Shown: piece by piece, positions 22,560 to 35,560 of the stretch
Numbering within the stretch: position 1 is the stretch's first letter
How the letters are laid out: the number at the start of each line of letters is the position of its first letter
From: Nageia nagi
Lineage: Eukaryota; Pinophyta
Length of the DNA stretch: 64,000 bases
Assembly: GCA_050084985.1 (NCBI GenBank)
Contig: JBITNC010000001.1
Location: forward strand, 189,410,001 to 189,474,000
Direction of reading: 5' to 3'
Program-made: the position numbers and the translations under genes
The notes under the pieces: model-generated
Database searches by the model: none
The model's input: the letters and a program-made list of their open reading frames with translations, nothing else
What the model was told of the DNA's origin: nothing

Positions 22560-25500
22560 AGGACCCACTACTTGCTACCTCTAGTAGCCTATTCAGATGT
22601 AGATTCGGTAGGAGTCTTAGGTGGTGGAATTAACTCTACTAGGAGAAATGGGTGCATCTTCTTATTTAAATCTTTAATATCTTTATAGTCAACTTGTGAT
22701 AGAATAGGGGATGCTCAAATCTTTATAATATCTACTATGAATCCTATTAGAACATTCTCTAGCCTCCTAGGGTGCAGGAGCCTTATGATTGCCTCTTGAG
22801 TGAGGTCATTTATTTATTGCAAATCTAATATTTGCTTCTTAAAAAAGGACTACTTAAGGAATTAAATGGTATTGGCTACCCAACTGGTAGCACTACTCTA
22901 TACATTTTGTTCTTTCCATAATTTGGGAGCTTTCATCTCAATCAAAGAATTAAAGAATTTATTAATGAATTCTAGCTCTATTGTGAGCTGCTAATTACCA
23001 ATGTCCATGTTGAACACCAAATTTTGGAGTTCATATATATCTCAAATCCTTCTTAAAATCAATTGTCTTGGTCTAGGAGTAATGGTCGCTATATCTTTCT
23101 TAATCAAGATTCTTAACTCACTTTGCATTTTCTCTAAAACTAACCTCAGTATATCTAGAGCTAATTGATGGAGGGCACTTTATGTGTTGAATTTCTTAAT
23201 TGCTTGTAGTGCCTATTCCTTTAATAGATGCAAGTGTGATAATGTTACCAATCTATCTTTGAATTACTTTATTAAAGATTTTTTAAAGCCTTTTATGAGT
23301 AGCAACAATTTCAAATTATCATCAGATAATACTTTGTTAGCTGCTATGATAGTTTGTAGCTCAACCTCAACTTGCTTAACCTTGTGAGAATATATGACTG
23401 TAGCCTCAGCTTTAAGATCTTGTATTGTTTGATTTGCACCATCTAACTTAACTTTTAATGTTGTCATGCTCTTCTCAAATTCTAACTTCTACTTATCATG
23501 CTTTACAATCAAGTATTTGTTTTTATTCTACAACCTGACCATTATTTTATCTTTAAGGGAGTAGTCTTTCTTATATTGATCTATTTTTTTGTTTAATTTC
23601 TCTATTTTAGTCTCCATTGCTTGAAGATTTTTATCGATCACCATTGAAGTATTTACAAAGAATCTAGACTGGTCAATTGTTGAAGCACTCTTTATACTTA
23701 CATTAATTATTATACTTGGAGTAGTATCTAGTTGTTCTTATTTAAAAGGTATTTATGATATCTTAATGTCTCATATCTCTATTACTTTGCACAAAATTCT
23801 TGACTATTACTCAAGGAGCATAGGAGGCTTATTAACAAAAGTTGTTCAATTAATGGGCTCTACAATTTATGTAAAAAAATGAATTTAATCTCCTCATAGG
23901 AGGCTATAGGAATTAAAGAATGGGGAGGAGTAATTACAATTGAGGTAGATGCAATGACTTGTTGTACAGGTTTTGACTAATTTGGAGGCATATAATCTTG
24001 AATTTCTATTTCTTTCTCTACCTCTTTCATGACCTTATCATCATCATCATCTTTATCCATTGGGTCAGAGTCTCTTTTTCTCTCAAATTCATCATCACCA
24101 TCATTACCCAATCCACCTTTAGATGCAACTACTAAAGATCTACTAGCTTCAAGTACATTCCCACTAACTTGTTAAACTTCCATGCATTTCTTTTGTAGGG
24201 TTTCTTTGTTCATTAGGACTTCTTGTTGAGCACTAGTATCTGTGTTCTGAGGTTCTTATATTTCTTCTATATCAAAAATTTCTACCTCTTTTGTCACAAA
24301 TCCTAAATTTTCTTTTGTGTTTTTTGGAGGTGGAGGTGTAGTCGTTTGTGATCTTGGCTAAGTGGAGTGGGGCTTCTTTACTAGTTTTTCCTCCTTCTCT
24401 AGAGTTTCTTGTTTATGAGCAAGGGTCTAAATTCTCCTTTCTTTTTGGAGAAGACTCCTAGGAAGTGGTAGTAGTATCTAAGGGATTCTATTCTCCCTTC
24501 TTTACAAGCTCTATTGAGCTAGATGGTTGTCTTTCTTCTATAGCCTCACTCTTGTAACTAATCTTCCTTGAAAATTAGGAGGAATAAGTTAGTCTAATTC
24601 TAGCATAGGATCTTTACTATATTCAACATTCCAAAACCTATCACATTTGAATTTATCAAATAATTCAGCCTCAATGTGATGGATCTTTTTTGTATACTCA
24701 AATCTAAATTTTGTGAAATAATAGATTTTATTGGGGTCCCACCCAAAACCTATTAACTGGTTAAGAACTTTTGGGTTAAGGAAAAAATCTTACTATTTAT
24801 TTTACTAATTCCTATATTTCTTTATCCCCTCAAGGGTCATCCAAACCTTTTTTAGGGGTGTAAGTTCCCATTTAGGATACATTTTTGCTACTTGCTAAGT
24901 TTTATTTACAAAGTATTCCACATGAGGCCTATACTCATGGGAAAATGCTGGGCATTTCTTATTTAACTTTATTTTTTTTTCATTTCCCCTAAAGGGTGCA
25001 TCCATGGAACTTCTTCCATATCTAATTTGAAATTCTTTACAAGGAATCTTGCTATAATATCTTTACAACCTACTTTTATAAAAGAGAAATTTTTAGTAGA
25101 AGTTGGTATATCTACAATAGATTTAAAACTACCCCAAGACCCATACTTGTTCTCTATGGCACACATTTACCTTCTTATTTATATGGAATATAGCTAAGGG
25201 GTTACATATTTAGGTAAGAAAATGGGCTTTTAAAAAAAATCATACCTCATAATCATAGTGCAGTCTTTGAGAAAGTACCAATCATCAACTTTGTTTCCTC
25301 CCTGTAGCTCCTGCATTGCACTTTTGTGCAGTATGCTAGGGAGTCTTTTGATCAAAATTTACACTATTTTTGCATAGAATCTATCCATGAACTCATAGTA
25401 TGATCTATGCAACTTACTCAAAATTGGCACTATCAAGTCAATTGGTACTAGTCTAGTGTTAGGATTCATCGGTTGAATTGGCAACCCCACCTTTACAAGT

Positions 25501-26380
25501 TTGTCAAGATTTTGATAGGCCAAGAGCCACCAAATATATGAAGAATGTTTGAATTATAATTTTTTAATTTTAAAAAAACATCTCTTTATTTCATTAGTAA
25601 TGAAATCTGAGAAATCATAGCAGATGTGAGCCTCTATGATATTATAAGCCATATGTACCATGGCTTCATCTACTTCAATCTAGGTTTTCTTTCCTAGAAT
25701 AATTACCAATGCCTGCAACACTTATCTATCTCTCTTCTTTTCAAACAAGGCTATCTCATAGCTTGGCCAAAGTTATGTTGCACTGTTCCCCTGGTATCTC
25801 TCATCAATCCATTTTATCATCTCATCTTTATTACCATAGAAGTCATTCTTCTCTCTTCTTAAATTGATTTGCTTTTTCACATGGAAGGTCCATTCAATTG
25901 GAATATTAAACACTTAGAGAATAGAGTTAGGGGAGTAGTCCAATTTCACTTCAAATTTTGACTTTGATTCATCTCCCTTCTCTTAGTGCTTAAACATTCC
26001 TATCTAGTAACCTTGTTGGCTATGCCTATGTGCAATCAAATACAACAGCTTGAGGCACGTGAATGATTCATAGGGCACATAATAACCTAGGCCTTGGTCG
26101 ATCATTACATCTCTATTTAAGTGTGCTAATGATTTCCTTTTTTTAATAAGTTCAGATGTCATGTGTTGCAAAAGGATACAGTTGGGGTCATCCCTCCATG
26201 TATCAATGTGATTCATTACCCCCATCTTAGTCTAGTTCACTCTTGGAGCATTTTCAAGATATTATTTATGCATGGATATTAGGTCAAATGAATATTAGGA
26301 AGTCATCATGGTGTTATCACTCTTTTTAGAACCTTTGGTTTACATTTGAGACTATAATCACACTATGCAATGTCCTACAA
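22560..26380 (-). pseudogene. ORF3 of element E: long accessory protein in the envelope position
   Basis: Downstream of integrase and in the same sense, about 1,250 codons broken by many TAG/TAA codons and a few shifts. The N-terminal 370 residues (26.38-25.23 kb) stay in one frame: MNHIDTWRDDPNCILLQHMT, IPIEWTFHVKKQINLRREK, EMIKWIDERYQ, LWPSYEIALFEKKRDR and YYEFMDRFYAKIV are readable. A middle segment (25.2-24.6) contains WDPNKIYYFTKFRFEYTKK. It is followed by a charged linker with a run of Asp (near 24.05 kb) and a C-terminal coiled coil (23.26-23.47 kb) with heptads such as VKLDGANQTIQDLKAEATV. I do not recognise the family. There is no signal peptide or transmembrane segment, so an envelope role is not supported. 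Confidence 0.65.
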
Positions 26381-26899
26381 CTCTCTATCTCCTTACTCTA
26401 CTTGGCTCTATAATTTGTAAGCTCTGGAAACTTTGGAAACTCGTATGCTTGAAAATGGCTAAGTGTTGAGTTAGAGGGTATGCAGAATGATTTATTCATC
26501 CAAGGTTTGTGAGTCTTTTATTAATGGTAATTAATGTTTGGGGATGTCAATATCTATGCATTGTATGGATTGGGCTAGCATAAGTTGGATGAGTCAATTT
26601 GGAGCATGCCAAATTTAACTTGGGGTACCTATGTAATGGTTTGCAAAATCTAAGAAAATATTTCCTTAAATATTTCTTTATTTAGCTAATTACTGAGCAA
26701 CATACTGACATTAACTCTAGATGATGTTGAATTAATGTTGAGCATTAATAACTACCTACTTTTTTGGGATCTATTTCTAGAATATGTATGAGCCCTTCCT
26801 TTTTTTACACTATACAATATCTAGCAAGTGTCACAAGATCACGTTACCACCTAATAATATTTCAAATAGATCTCTTACTAGGAATAGATAATTCTTGGT

Positions 26900-27770
26900 A
26901 CCTGATTATGTCTTGAAATCTAAACACATTACTTTGCATGGCTTGAGTGATGATATAAGGCCTATTCCATAGAGAATCAAATTTTTGGTATCTTCTAGGA
27001 TTTGCTCTTTCCTCACCCATTTGAGGATAATGTCACTTGGTTCAAACTTCATTTGAGAAAACTTTTTCTTATCAAACCATTTCTTGATAATGTGCTAATG
27101 ATGTTGAAATGATTCATATGCTTTGTTTTTATCCTCCTCTAATTTTAGGAGCTAACTATACTTGGACTATAGTGGCTCAAAGTCAAGATTCTCCATTTCT
27201 TATAGGACTCTCAAAGCTGGTAACTCAATGTGTATTGGAAACATAGGTCTTTTACCATATACCAATGCATATGGGGATGTTTTGATTACTAATTTAATGC
27301 TAATTCTATCTACCCATAATGCAAGTTCCAATTATGTGTGCTATTATCTAGGATTCCCTTCAATTATTCTTTTGATGATTCAAATTAAGCTTTTATTAGT
27401 TTATTCAACTAACCCATTACCTTGTAGGTAATAATTTCAAGATAATAGCCAATATATTCCATATTTAGTGATAAATTTTGACAAGTTACCTCCAATAAAT
27501 GTTAGTCCATTATCTGAGACAATAGTCTGGGGAATGCCAAAGTGAGTGATTATCCTTTTGATCATTTCTATCACTTCTTCTTGATCTACATTCTTACATG
27601 GCATAGCTTCTGACCATCTAGTGAAGTAATCGGTTGTAGTCAAGATGAACTTGTGGCTTGATAAATACTTTGGGTTTAGAGGCATGGCAACTTATCTTCT
27701 TTTTCCTATGAATCTACTACATTTATCACACTCCCAATCAATCTTGAATGAATCTTATACCTATTGAAGT
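26900..27770 (-). pseudogene. integrase of element E
   Basis: Zinc-finger end WECDKCSRFIGKRR (just above 27.7 kb), then core HKFILTTTDYFTRWSEAMPC, with VDQEEVIEMIKRIITHFG and the second catalytic Asp in IVSDNGLTFIG. The third motif reads NGLVE-TNKSLI (Glu kept). C-terminal part: RISIKLVIKTSPYALVYGKR, HIELPALRVL, LLKLEEDKNKAY, IKKWFDKKKF and DIILKWVRKEQ. The stops are TAG/TAA. This is the best-preserved protein piece of E and the same type as element C. Confidence 0.82.
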
Positions 27771-27774
27771 AGGA

Positions 27775-28010
27775 GGGACATCATCAAATATTGCAAGATA
27801 GGTTTTCCTTCATTCACCATATTTTTACTATTCCTTAATTTCAAAGATTCTTGCAAATGATCTAATTGACCTGGTATCTTTAATGCATCAAACATAGTCA
27901 TCTTAGAAGGAGTTTTCTTTAGTTCTTCTATAATATTGTATGGAGCATATGGGATAAACTTACTTGATTTTACTTGTCAATGTGTTTTGAATTATTGAGT
28001 GGCCGTTTAT
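27775..28010 (-). pseudogene. protease-leading remnant of element E, fused to integrase by deletion
   Basis: SKFIPYAPYNIIEELKKTPS, MFDALKIPGQLDHLQESLK, then NEGKPILQYLM. In element C the same segment leads into the protease core, but here integrase zinc-finger sequence begins within about 60 codons. The protease core, aRNH, RT and RNH have been removed by an internal deletion whose scar lies near 27.77-27.80 kb. Confidence 0.6.
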
Positions 28011-28549
28011 TTATGATAATTAGTAATAAAAAGATACCTCAATGTACTAAGTATCTCCTTCTATAGGACTTCTTTTCTAGCCATAGAAAGGTTTGTTTCA
28101 GCCAAGACATTAGTACTTGAATTTTGAGAAACATTGCTCAGATGCTGGGAAACATTACCTAGATTTGGTAGCAATTGATATTATTAATTTTGAGGCTAGG
28201 TTAAGGGAGCCTTAGCTTTATTAGGTTCAACTTAAATTGAATAGATGCTCAATATTCTTGAGTGATTTAGGGTTGCTTTGGAATCATTGAATAAGTAGCT
28301 CTAGTTTGAACATAATTGGCTTATTCTCTAGCATATCTTGGAAGCCAAAAATTTACCATTATGAGATTAGAAGTGAAATTTGATGCAAGTTTCACCATTT
28401 GGTTAGAATGTAATCCCAAACATTGATGTTGATAAATCATACATGAATCTAGAAAATGAGGAGCTAAACATGGCCAACACCATTCTATAATGCTTGAAGC
28501 AACACTTTCTACAAAACTTGTCATAACAGTATTTTTAATTATTTTGGGG
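28011..28549 (-). other. element E, between gag and protease lead: no clear domain
   Basis: A 67-codon open frame on the minus strand (28321-28524) shows no gag or protease motif I can recognise and may be chance. The region should encode the C-terminal gag and zinc knuckle, but no C-x2-C/H knuckle was found. Confidence 0.35.
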
Positions 28550-29560
28550 ATGCTTGATTATTCTAGCTAGTTCACCTTGGGCTAGAATCTAGGTTAATAC
28601 TAGTTATCATATCTTTTGTAATTAAAAACTTTATTTTGCATTTCCTATAGAGTGAGCTTATTGGTAAGGTTTATGATAGTTACCTCTAACTGCCTTATTC
28701 ATTCCTCTTCTTGAGATTTATCATCATTAGTAGCACTAGTAGATGCAAGATCAGGTAACACTGGTACCTAATTTTGGATAATAGGTTTGGATGGAGGTGG
28801 TAAGGCTAAAACTCTATAGGATACCAAAGTATGCTCAAAATTTTTTGCTATTTGGTAAACATGTAGGAAGGTATCTCTTGACATAATAATTAGCATATTA
28901 AGTTCTAGGAGAAAGGCCTTCCTATAATACACAAGAGTTTGTGCATTTGTTGGTCTAATCCTTACTAGGATAGATCTTCATGTTCTCTCAAATTTAAGCT
29001 AAGGAACATACTATCATCATCATTTATAGTAAATATTTTAATTAAAGCCTGACACAACTCTCCCCATGAATTTATAGATTGGGGGGTGAGAGTTTTGAAC
29101 CATTCAACTACTTTACCTTTAAAAGAGTGTGATAATAACCTGGTCATCATAGTTTCATTAGTGATATCAAAGTTTGAAGCCAATAAATATACATCTTGAT
29201 AATGTTCATATGGTGTATTTCCAGACCCATCATACTTTGGAAAAACTTTAGATGCTACTTGAGGTATAGCAAGGGAGTTAACAACAACAACTAAAGGATG
29301 ACCATTATTCTAAGTAGTAAAGTCTATTGGTTAAGCTATGCTTGGAGTATGAGTAGCAAGTGGAAGATATTCTAAGGTTGAATCAAATATGATTGGCAAT
29401 GTAATTTCCTTTAAGGGAACTATTAGGGATACAACTAATAACTCTTGGAATCTAAGTTATCTAAGGGAATTTTTGGCACTACTTCTAGTAAGTCTATGTT
29501 TTGGAGGTGCCAAGGTTCAAATGTTGATTGATTGATAGCAGAGCCACCAATAAGGTTAAA
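28550..29560 (-). pseudogene. gag: gag of element E
   Basis: Readable from 29.29 kb leftwards: KVFPKYDGSGNTPYEHYQDV, LASNFDITNETMMTRLLSHS, FKGKVVEWFKTLTPQSINSW, GELCQALIKIF, then SLNLREHEDLS. This is the helical retrotransposon-gag core. A C-terminal tail near 28.65-28.80 kb (LPPPSKPIIQN, DDKSQEEE-IRQLEVTIINL) is a proline-rich stretch with a short coiled coil. Upstream leader to the LTR (29.56-29.68 kb) is non-coding. Confidence 0.75.
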
Positions 29561-29683
29561 AGAACCTTATAATATTTGAAGGATCCAATTGATATCCTAC
29601 CAAACATAGTTATCTAGCCTATCTACACTTGCTAAATATGTAATTTGTGTCCCCTCGAGCATGCCAAAAATGGAACTTTCTAC

Positions 29684-31286
29684 TATTGATTGGTATAGTG
29701 TAACCTTAAAAGGTTTGGTCTAATCAAGTTCTCCATTGCTTGCAATGGTAGGTTCCTTGAGAGAGCAAAAGGTGGTGGGGATGCACTTGTGTTGGTTTTC
29801 TACTCAATCTTTGAATTATAGGTCAATTTCTATCTATTATGAAGGTGTAAAGTAATAGGAAAGAGATAAAAAGGTAAAGAGTTATAAGGAAAAGATAAGC
29901 AAATTGAAGTAAAAATTAAGACAAAAATGTACAACTTAGGATTGTAGCATAGGTAGCAATCCATAGCCAAGATCAAGAATAGCAAGCTATCTTACCCCAG
30001 GGGTCTTGCAATCATAATATGTAGCCATAATTTTAAGAAAACATCTCACACATAACATTCACAAAAGCAATAAATAGCCACTTTTTGGAATAGGGCAAAA
30101 CATTGTCTATTTGTATTATCATATGTGAAAGTATCTTACAAATTTGGGTAAATTTGCTAAAATATTTGACCACTTTAACTTCTAACAGATTACTATTTAT
30201 ACATTTTTCTCCCTAGTTGTGTCATTAGATCTCATTAATATACATAATTACTCATCTTGAATGAATTAATCTAAGCAAAACTATTCATAATAAATACTAC
30301 AACTATGTTACATTACATAGTGAATAAGTACCAATAGCATGACTATCTAGGAATTTGCAATTTTTAAATAGTCATGTGCATAGAGCCATAATCCTTCTGA
30401 TATGTCATTGACTGCTCCTTCTTAAACTCTATAGTTGATTGAAGATGGTACTATAGCTAATTTACTAAGTACTTATCAGCAACATGATAGGTACAATTTG
30501 GTACTATGCTATGTCGATAGATATCTACTTCTCTACAACTATTGATGATCCATACAATAGATGTGAATAAATAGAGTAATAAGGTTTCATGATCAATATA
30601 TCAACTTGGTTCAAGAAAAAACTACCATTTTTATATAGAAATAAGTTGGATTAGACACATTAACAAGGCCCTAGGAGTCAAACACTTAAGATCAAGTGGA
30701 CCTAGTGGTTACTTCTTACCCATTACTCTTACCTCAATCTGGTGGGTTCTATTTCCTTTGTTTGTGCTTTGTTTATGATCTAGCTCTTTTATGACCCACT
30801 TATTTTAGCTAAAAATTATGATGTCATTACTTAAAATCAATGAAATTTATTTGATATCTTCATGAATCATCACCTGCCATTACTTATTCTGGGACTTACT
30901 AATTTTAGCCATAAATTGTGATGTCATCACTCGAAATTGATTAGCTTTGTTTGATATCTTGGACTTGTATTTACAATAACTCTTGGACACTTTGTATTTA
31001 CATAACTCCCAGAAACTTTGTATTTACACAACTCTTAGACACTTTGATAGGAAATTTACAAGGCAAAATATCTAAGACAAAGACTTGTACATACAATAGT
31101 TGAATTATATACACAATAGTTGGCTATCAATAACACCCAAAACTCTTCAAATTAAGGGCTTATAGAAGATTCAAATTTCATATTAAAGGGAATAGAATTT
31201 GGAATAAAAATAATTTATGAAAATAATAAAGAAATAAAAGAATGATAGTATTACCCCAATTCATAGTGCAATTGTAAAGGAATACA
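29684..31286 (-). repeat. 5' LTR of element E (about 1603 bp)
   Basis: Direct repeat of 20895-22519. The inner end begins TATTGATTGGTATAG, so the terminal TG has mutated to TA. The outer end is AAAGGAATACA. Interior sequence to the left on the minus strand begins with a short leader containing TTTTTGGCATGCTCGAGGGG, possibly including the primer-binding site; the tRNA was not identified. Confidence 0.92.
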
Positions 31287-31291
31287 CAACA
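31287..31291. repeat. target-site duplication of element E (right copy)
   Basis: CAACA, identical to 20890-20894. Confidence 0.9.
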
Positions 31292-33540
31292 CAACTCCTT
31301 CATTTTAAAGGGAAATGAACTCCAACCATGCCATTTCTTCTCAAAAAATTACCTTCCAAAATTCACCAAATGTATAAAACACCAATTCTAATAATTTTCA
31401 AATCCCACAAAAGCAAGTATCATAGAATATTAATCCACAAGGCTAAACCTCCCATGTTGATCAATCCAACTAAGCGAATATTGATTATTGCAATGGCCTT
31501 GGTCAACCTTTTATGCAAAACTAACCAAATACTCAAAGTGGATCAAAATAAGGAATGAGTAACTTTCAAACTCCTCCATTTCACAATATCCAAAGTGGAC
31601 TAAAACAAGGTATAGCTCAATTCTAAAATATTCCATTCCAAAATACTTCTAACCATAACATGCAAAACCTTCATGAAACACATAATTTCACTCAAAATAC
31701 CAACCAACACAATACCCAAATAGGTTCCTCAAATCCATCCATGGAGGAGATGCAATAATTGATTGGTCACATGCAAAATCTTATTAACAAAAGTAGGTGG
31801 TTGATTTATATGCAATTCAAAATTAGAATATTTCATATGGTACACAACAAGGGTAAGGTTATAGTATGTAATAGAATAGTGGTCAACATTTACAACAAAG
31901 TGATGGTACTAATGCTCAATTTCATCCCTAGATAAATAATAAGTTTATAACCAAAATATTGGGCACAACACATAAGTATCATCATGGGGTAAACAAGGTA
32001 CATTCTATAAGCCCAATGCATATGCTTTGGAGAGGTAAGTGAGTTTGTTCAATCAGCCAAATTAGTCTTATGATGGATCAAATCCACCCCATGGTGGACC
32101 AAATTCACCTTTTGGAGTAACTAATGTGCATGATGAAAGCCAAATTATGAGAATGTTACAAGATTTAAGGGCTAAATCAAATTATTTTATATTATTTTAA
32201 GTGAGCTATGGGGAGATATGTAATGAGCCTATTACTTGTATTCAAATGAGCACATACCCCAAGAAGTTTAAGATACCCAAAATATACAAGTTCAAAAGTA
32301 AAGAGGATCCAAAAGAGCATTTGAGGTACTTCAAATATGCTTGTTATTTGATTGCAAATGATAATGCTCTCTTATTGAGAAATTTTCCTATGACTCTTGG
32401 GGGACAAGCTATGAATTAGTACAATTCACTTTGACAACATAGCTTGTATTTGTTTGAGAAACTTGCAAACCTCTTTCTTGAACATTTCTCTTTCAATATC
32501 AATAATATGGATTCCAGAAAATAATTGATGAAGTTGGATCAATTTGATCAAGAATCCATTTCTAACTATATTGTTAGATGGTGGTATTTAATTATTATAT
32601 GAACTTCACTTTGGATTAAGAGGATTTGGTGAGACTATTTAGCAAAAGTTGCATTAGGCAAATCTCTACATATCTACAAATATAGCAACATAAGACCTTC
32701 AAGAAAGAAATTTCCCAAGAAAAGGTTATTGAGAAGGTAATGATTCAAAATGGTGAGATTAAGATGGTAAAGAAGGAAAATGGTAATCATGGTTATGGAT
32801 CTAATAAGATTTGTGTTACAAATAGAGGCAAGACCCAAGTCAACCAATTGATTCTCAAGCACCACCACCATAGTACCATATCACATGTAAAATGTTCAAC
32901 GGGTTAACCAAATAAATGTACCAAGTCAACCTTACAACTAGAATCAAGTGCAAGGTAGGAATTAGAATCAAGCACATGGGTAGTCTTCTAGGCCAAAGAG
33001 GAAGTATGAGCCTTTGTGTGAACATTTGTCCAAAATATTTATAAAACTCAATGATACTAAACTATTGATATTACCAAAAGTGTGATGGGATCCTTCTTGT
33101 TCCACTAAACCATGGTATAAAGATGATGAATTTTAATATTTTCATAGGGTACAAGGCCATAGTACTAACCATTGAATCTATCTACATAAGGTCATTCAAA
33201 GCTTTATTGATTTAGGGAAGTTAGTATTTAATGGTACCTTTTCTGATCCTAACACCAATTTAAAAGTGTACCAAAATTCATTACCTCAATGGGGTGTGAA
33301 CCAAGTTGGTACCACTAAGAATTACAATTAGCCTACTTAGAATGTACCTTATAACTATGGAACATAGTAGTAACAGGTTAGGGAAGCAAGATAGGTATAG
33401 GCTCAAATGAACTTTGTAGGTATGGTTAATGTTGCCACTAGGGATAACTAGTACAGAGATAAAGTAAAGTGTCAACAACAAACTCATGAGGAGATGGGGA
33501 TGGATATTAATATGATTAATCATATTCCTCCTCCTCCTTT
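31292..33540 (+). pseudogene. gag: gag of element D, main part
   Basis: Continues the Gln/Asn-rich N-terminal region (to about 31.8 kb: SNPSMEEMQ-LIGHMQNLI). The retrotransposon-gag core is at 32201-32620: SYGEICNEPITCIQMSTYP, FKSKEDPKEHLRYFKYACYL, MTLGGQAMN-YNSL, LANLFLEHFSFNINN. It closely parallels A and B. Near 33131-33190 a zinc-knuckle remnant keeps H-x4-H (HRVQGHSTNH), with both cysteine positions now stops. TAA and TAG replace Gln at many positions. Inactive. Confidence 0.78.
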
Positions 33541-33559
33541 AGCACATTGAGGTGTTAAC

Positions 33560-34480
33560 AAGAAGTTATAGAGTGACTTAGAGTAACTGCTAAGACTTAC
33601 CCCCATCAAATTTGACTCTCTATGGGACCTTATCAAAAATTCTCATTAGCATAGAGAGGCTTTGGACTATATCTCATCTACTATAGATTTGGATGCTTCA
33701 AATATTAATGATTTCATCAACTTTATTAGGAGTGTGAAAGCAAATGTAGAGCCATTCATTCCATTCTTTTAGTAGGAGATATGAAGTGTTGTAAGTCAGA
33801 AGTATAAGGATCCTCTCTTGCACATTATTTCCCACATTGAACAAAACTATTTTAAGAGGGTACTTATAGATGGTGGGTCAGCCATTAGTGTGGTTTCTTA
33901 ATCAGTATTAGACAATATTAGCTTACCTTTGTCACATCTTAAGGCTCCCATGCTCATTTTATGAGCTTTTAATAATTAGTTATGCAACACATTGGATAGT
34001 ATCATTTTTCCTTAGTGGGATCCCAAACCATTCATGCATGTTTTTAGGTAATAAAGGGAGAGAAAAAATACATCTTCCTACTTGGAAAGCCATGGATTAG
34101 AGAGATGGAGTGCATCCCTTCCATTTTACATAATTATGTAAAATATCTTAAGGATGGGGTCATATATTACATATGGATGGATGAGGAACCTTTTAGCAAT
34201 TATAACCTTGATGAGCTACCTAATGGCCCTATCCTTCCATCCACCCACATATTTCTTGAGATTATACACATTAACCAAGATATATTATCTCTTTATACTT
34301 CTATTAATACAAAATCTCAAGAAGTAAAATCTACATTAATTAATAAGTTAGTCCCAGTTAAAATTGAACAAAGCTACATAGATGTGGAAAAATATAAAAA
34401 TCCAACAACCATATATGAGGATCCTAAACAAGATACCATCATGATACCTTCCCATACAATTCAAGAATAAAACTCTTAGA
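33560..34480 (+). pseudogene. aspartic protease of element D
   Basis: HIISHIEQNYFKRVLIDGGS, then AISVVS, gives the active site in an intact D-G-G-S form near 33869. AFNN-LCNTLDSIIFP follows, then the LLGKPWIREMECIPS box at 34080-34120. The C-terminal tail (to 34470) is an open 121-codon stretch (YIWMDEEPFSNYNLDELPNG and beyond). Several TAG/TAA codons interrupt the N-terminal half. Confidence 0.8.
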
Positions 34481-35560
34481 AGGCACAAGTGATATAATTA
34501 GATAAAAAATATTAAACAAACCAACTCCTCTATGTGTGACACAAGTATAATTACTCAAATAGAAGAGAGTAATGTGGTTAAAGAGGACCCTCTAGTTATA
34601 GCTAAAAACTAAAAGAAAGAGAAATCCATAGATGATCATGATCATATATCTTGAGTGGATATTCAATTCAAAAATATTAGTCTCGATGAGTATACAACCA
34701 ATTTCATGTTGTTTGATGTATTGTCTCTTCATGATGTAGATCATCTGTCCGAGTCTCCCTTGGACATTGGTACCACTTGGTCCATTGAATAACTAATCTT
34801 TCTTTATTTATGCAGGTCCTAATTTTCATTCTTACCAAGTTCTTAATTTTGCATCAAGATAAGAATTTTTACGTAAACTTGATTATTTTTCTAGAGCTTC
34901 GTTCATTAGTCACTACTTTGCCAAGTGTAAATGGAAGGGATTTGGTTTGTGTCAATATGAGAAAGGCATGATTTATGTCATGCAACTACCTACTCAAGGT
35001 GACATAGATTAACTAAGATTTAGTTTCAATGATCCTAAAATAATAATAACCTCAACCCAAATCCATGAGATTCAGGATGAGGGAGACTAAAGGAACTTGC
35101 ATTCCCTTATGATGACTTGCTATGTGAAGTACTCTCTTCCCAAAATCTTAGTATTCTATTCCTTCCTTTCTATTAAAACAAATCAACATGGTTAGATTCT
35201 CCTTGATTTCTCCTTTTTCTCACCCCTTGATTTTGATGCTATTGATGTCATGGATCAAGATACCGCTGATTTTGGAATGATTTTTAATATTGATATTTCC
35301 ACCTATGATAGTTTTATTTGGCCTTGTAGCCATGCCAAACCCTATGATGATGACCCTAATGAGGAAACTTATTGGTTGTATCTTAACCACTAGTGGGAGG
35401 ATGAATCACACATGTTAATGGAGGAATCAATTGAGATTTATTTAGGACATGATCCTACTAATAAAACATGGTTCAATTTGGAAAAGGTCTTGATATACAT
35501 GAGCTTGCATAATGGACTACAGAGATAAAAAAGAGTGAGGGTATTTTCTTATGCATATGT
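34481..35560 (+). pseudogene. protease-RT linker of element D with G-patch-like motif
   Basis: CKWKGFGLCQYEKGMIYVMQ near 34925-34985 matches the place and shape of the glycine-rich segment at 48893-48990 in element B (GLG-YE-G...GLGYQ). G-patch motifs between protease and RT are recorded in several retroelements, where they bind nucleic acid. The second GLGY half is lost here. Downstream is an acidic linker with DDDPNEETYWLYLN. Confidence 0.55.

Larger units (their letters stand above)
20895..31286 (-). mobile_element. Element E: Ty3/gypsy, minus strand, complete ends, RT/RNH deleted
   Basis: Two direct copies of a 1.6 kb LTR flank a minus-strand interior: gag (28.6-29.5 kb), a protease-leading remnant (27.8-28.0), integrase (26.9-27.77) and a long third ORF (22.56-26.38). 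RT and both RNase H domains are missing between the protease lead and integrase. LTR identity is roughly 85-90 % by eye. The element sits in element D with TSD CAACA. Confidence 0.92.
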
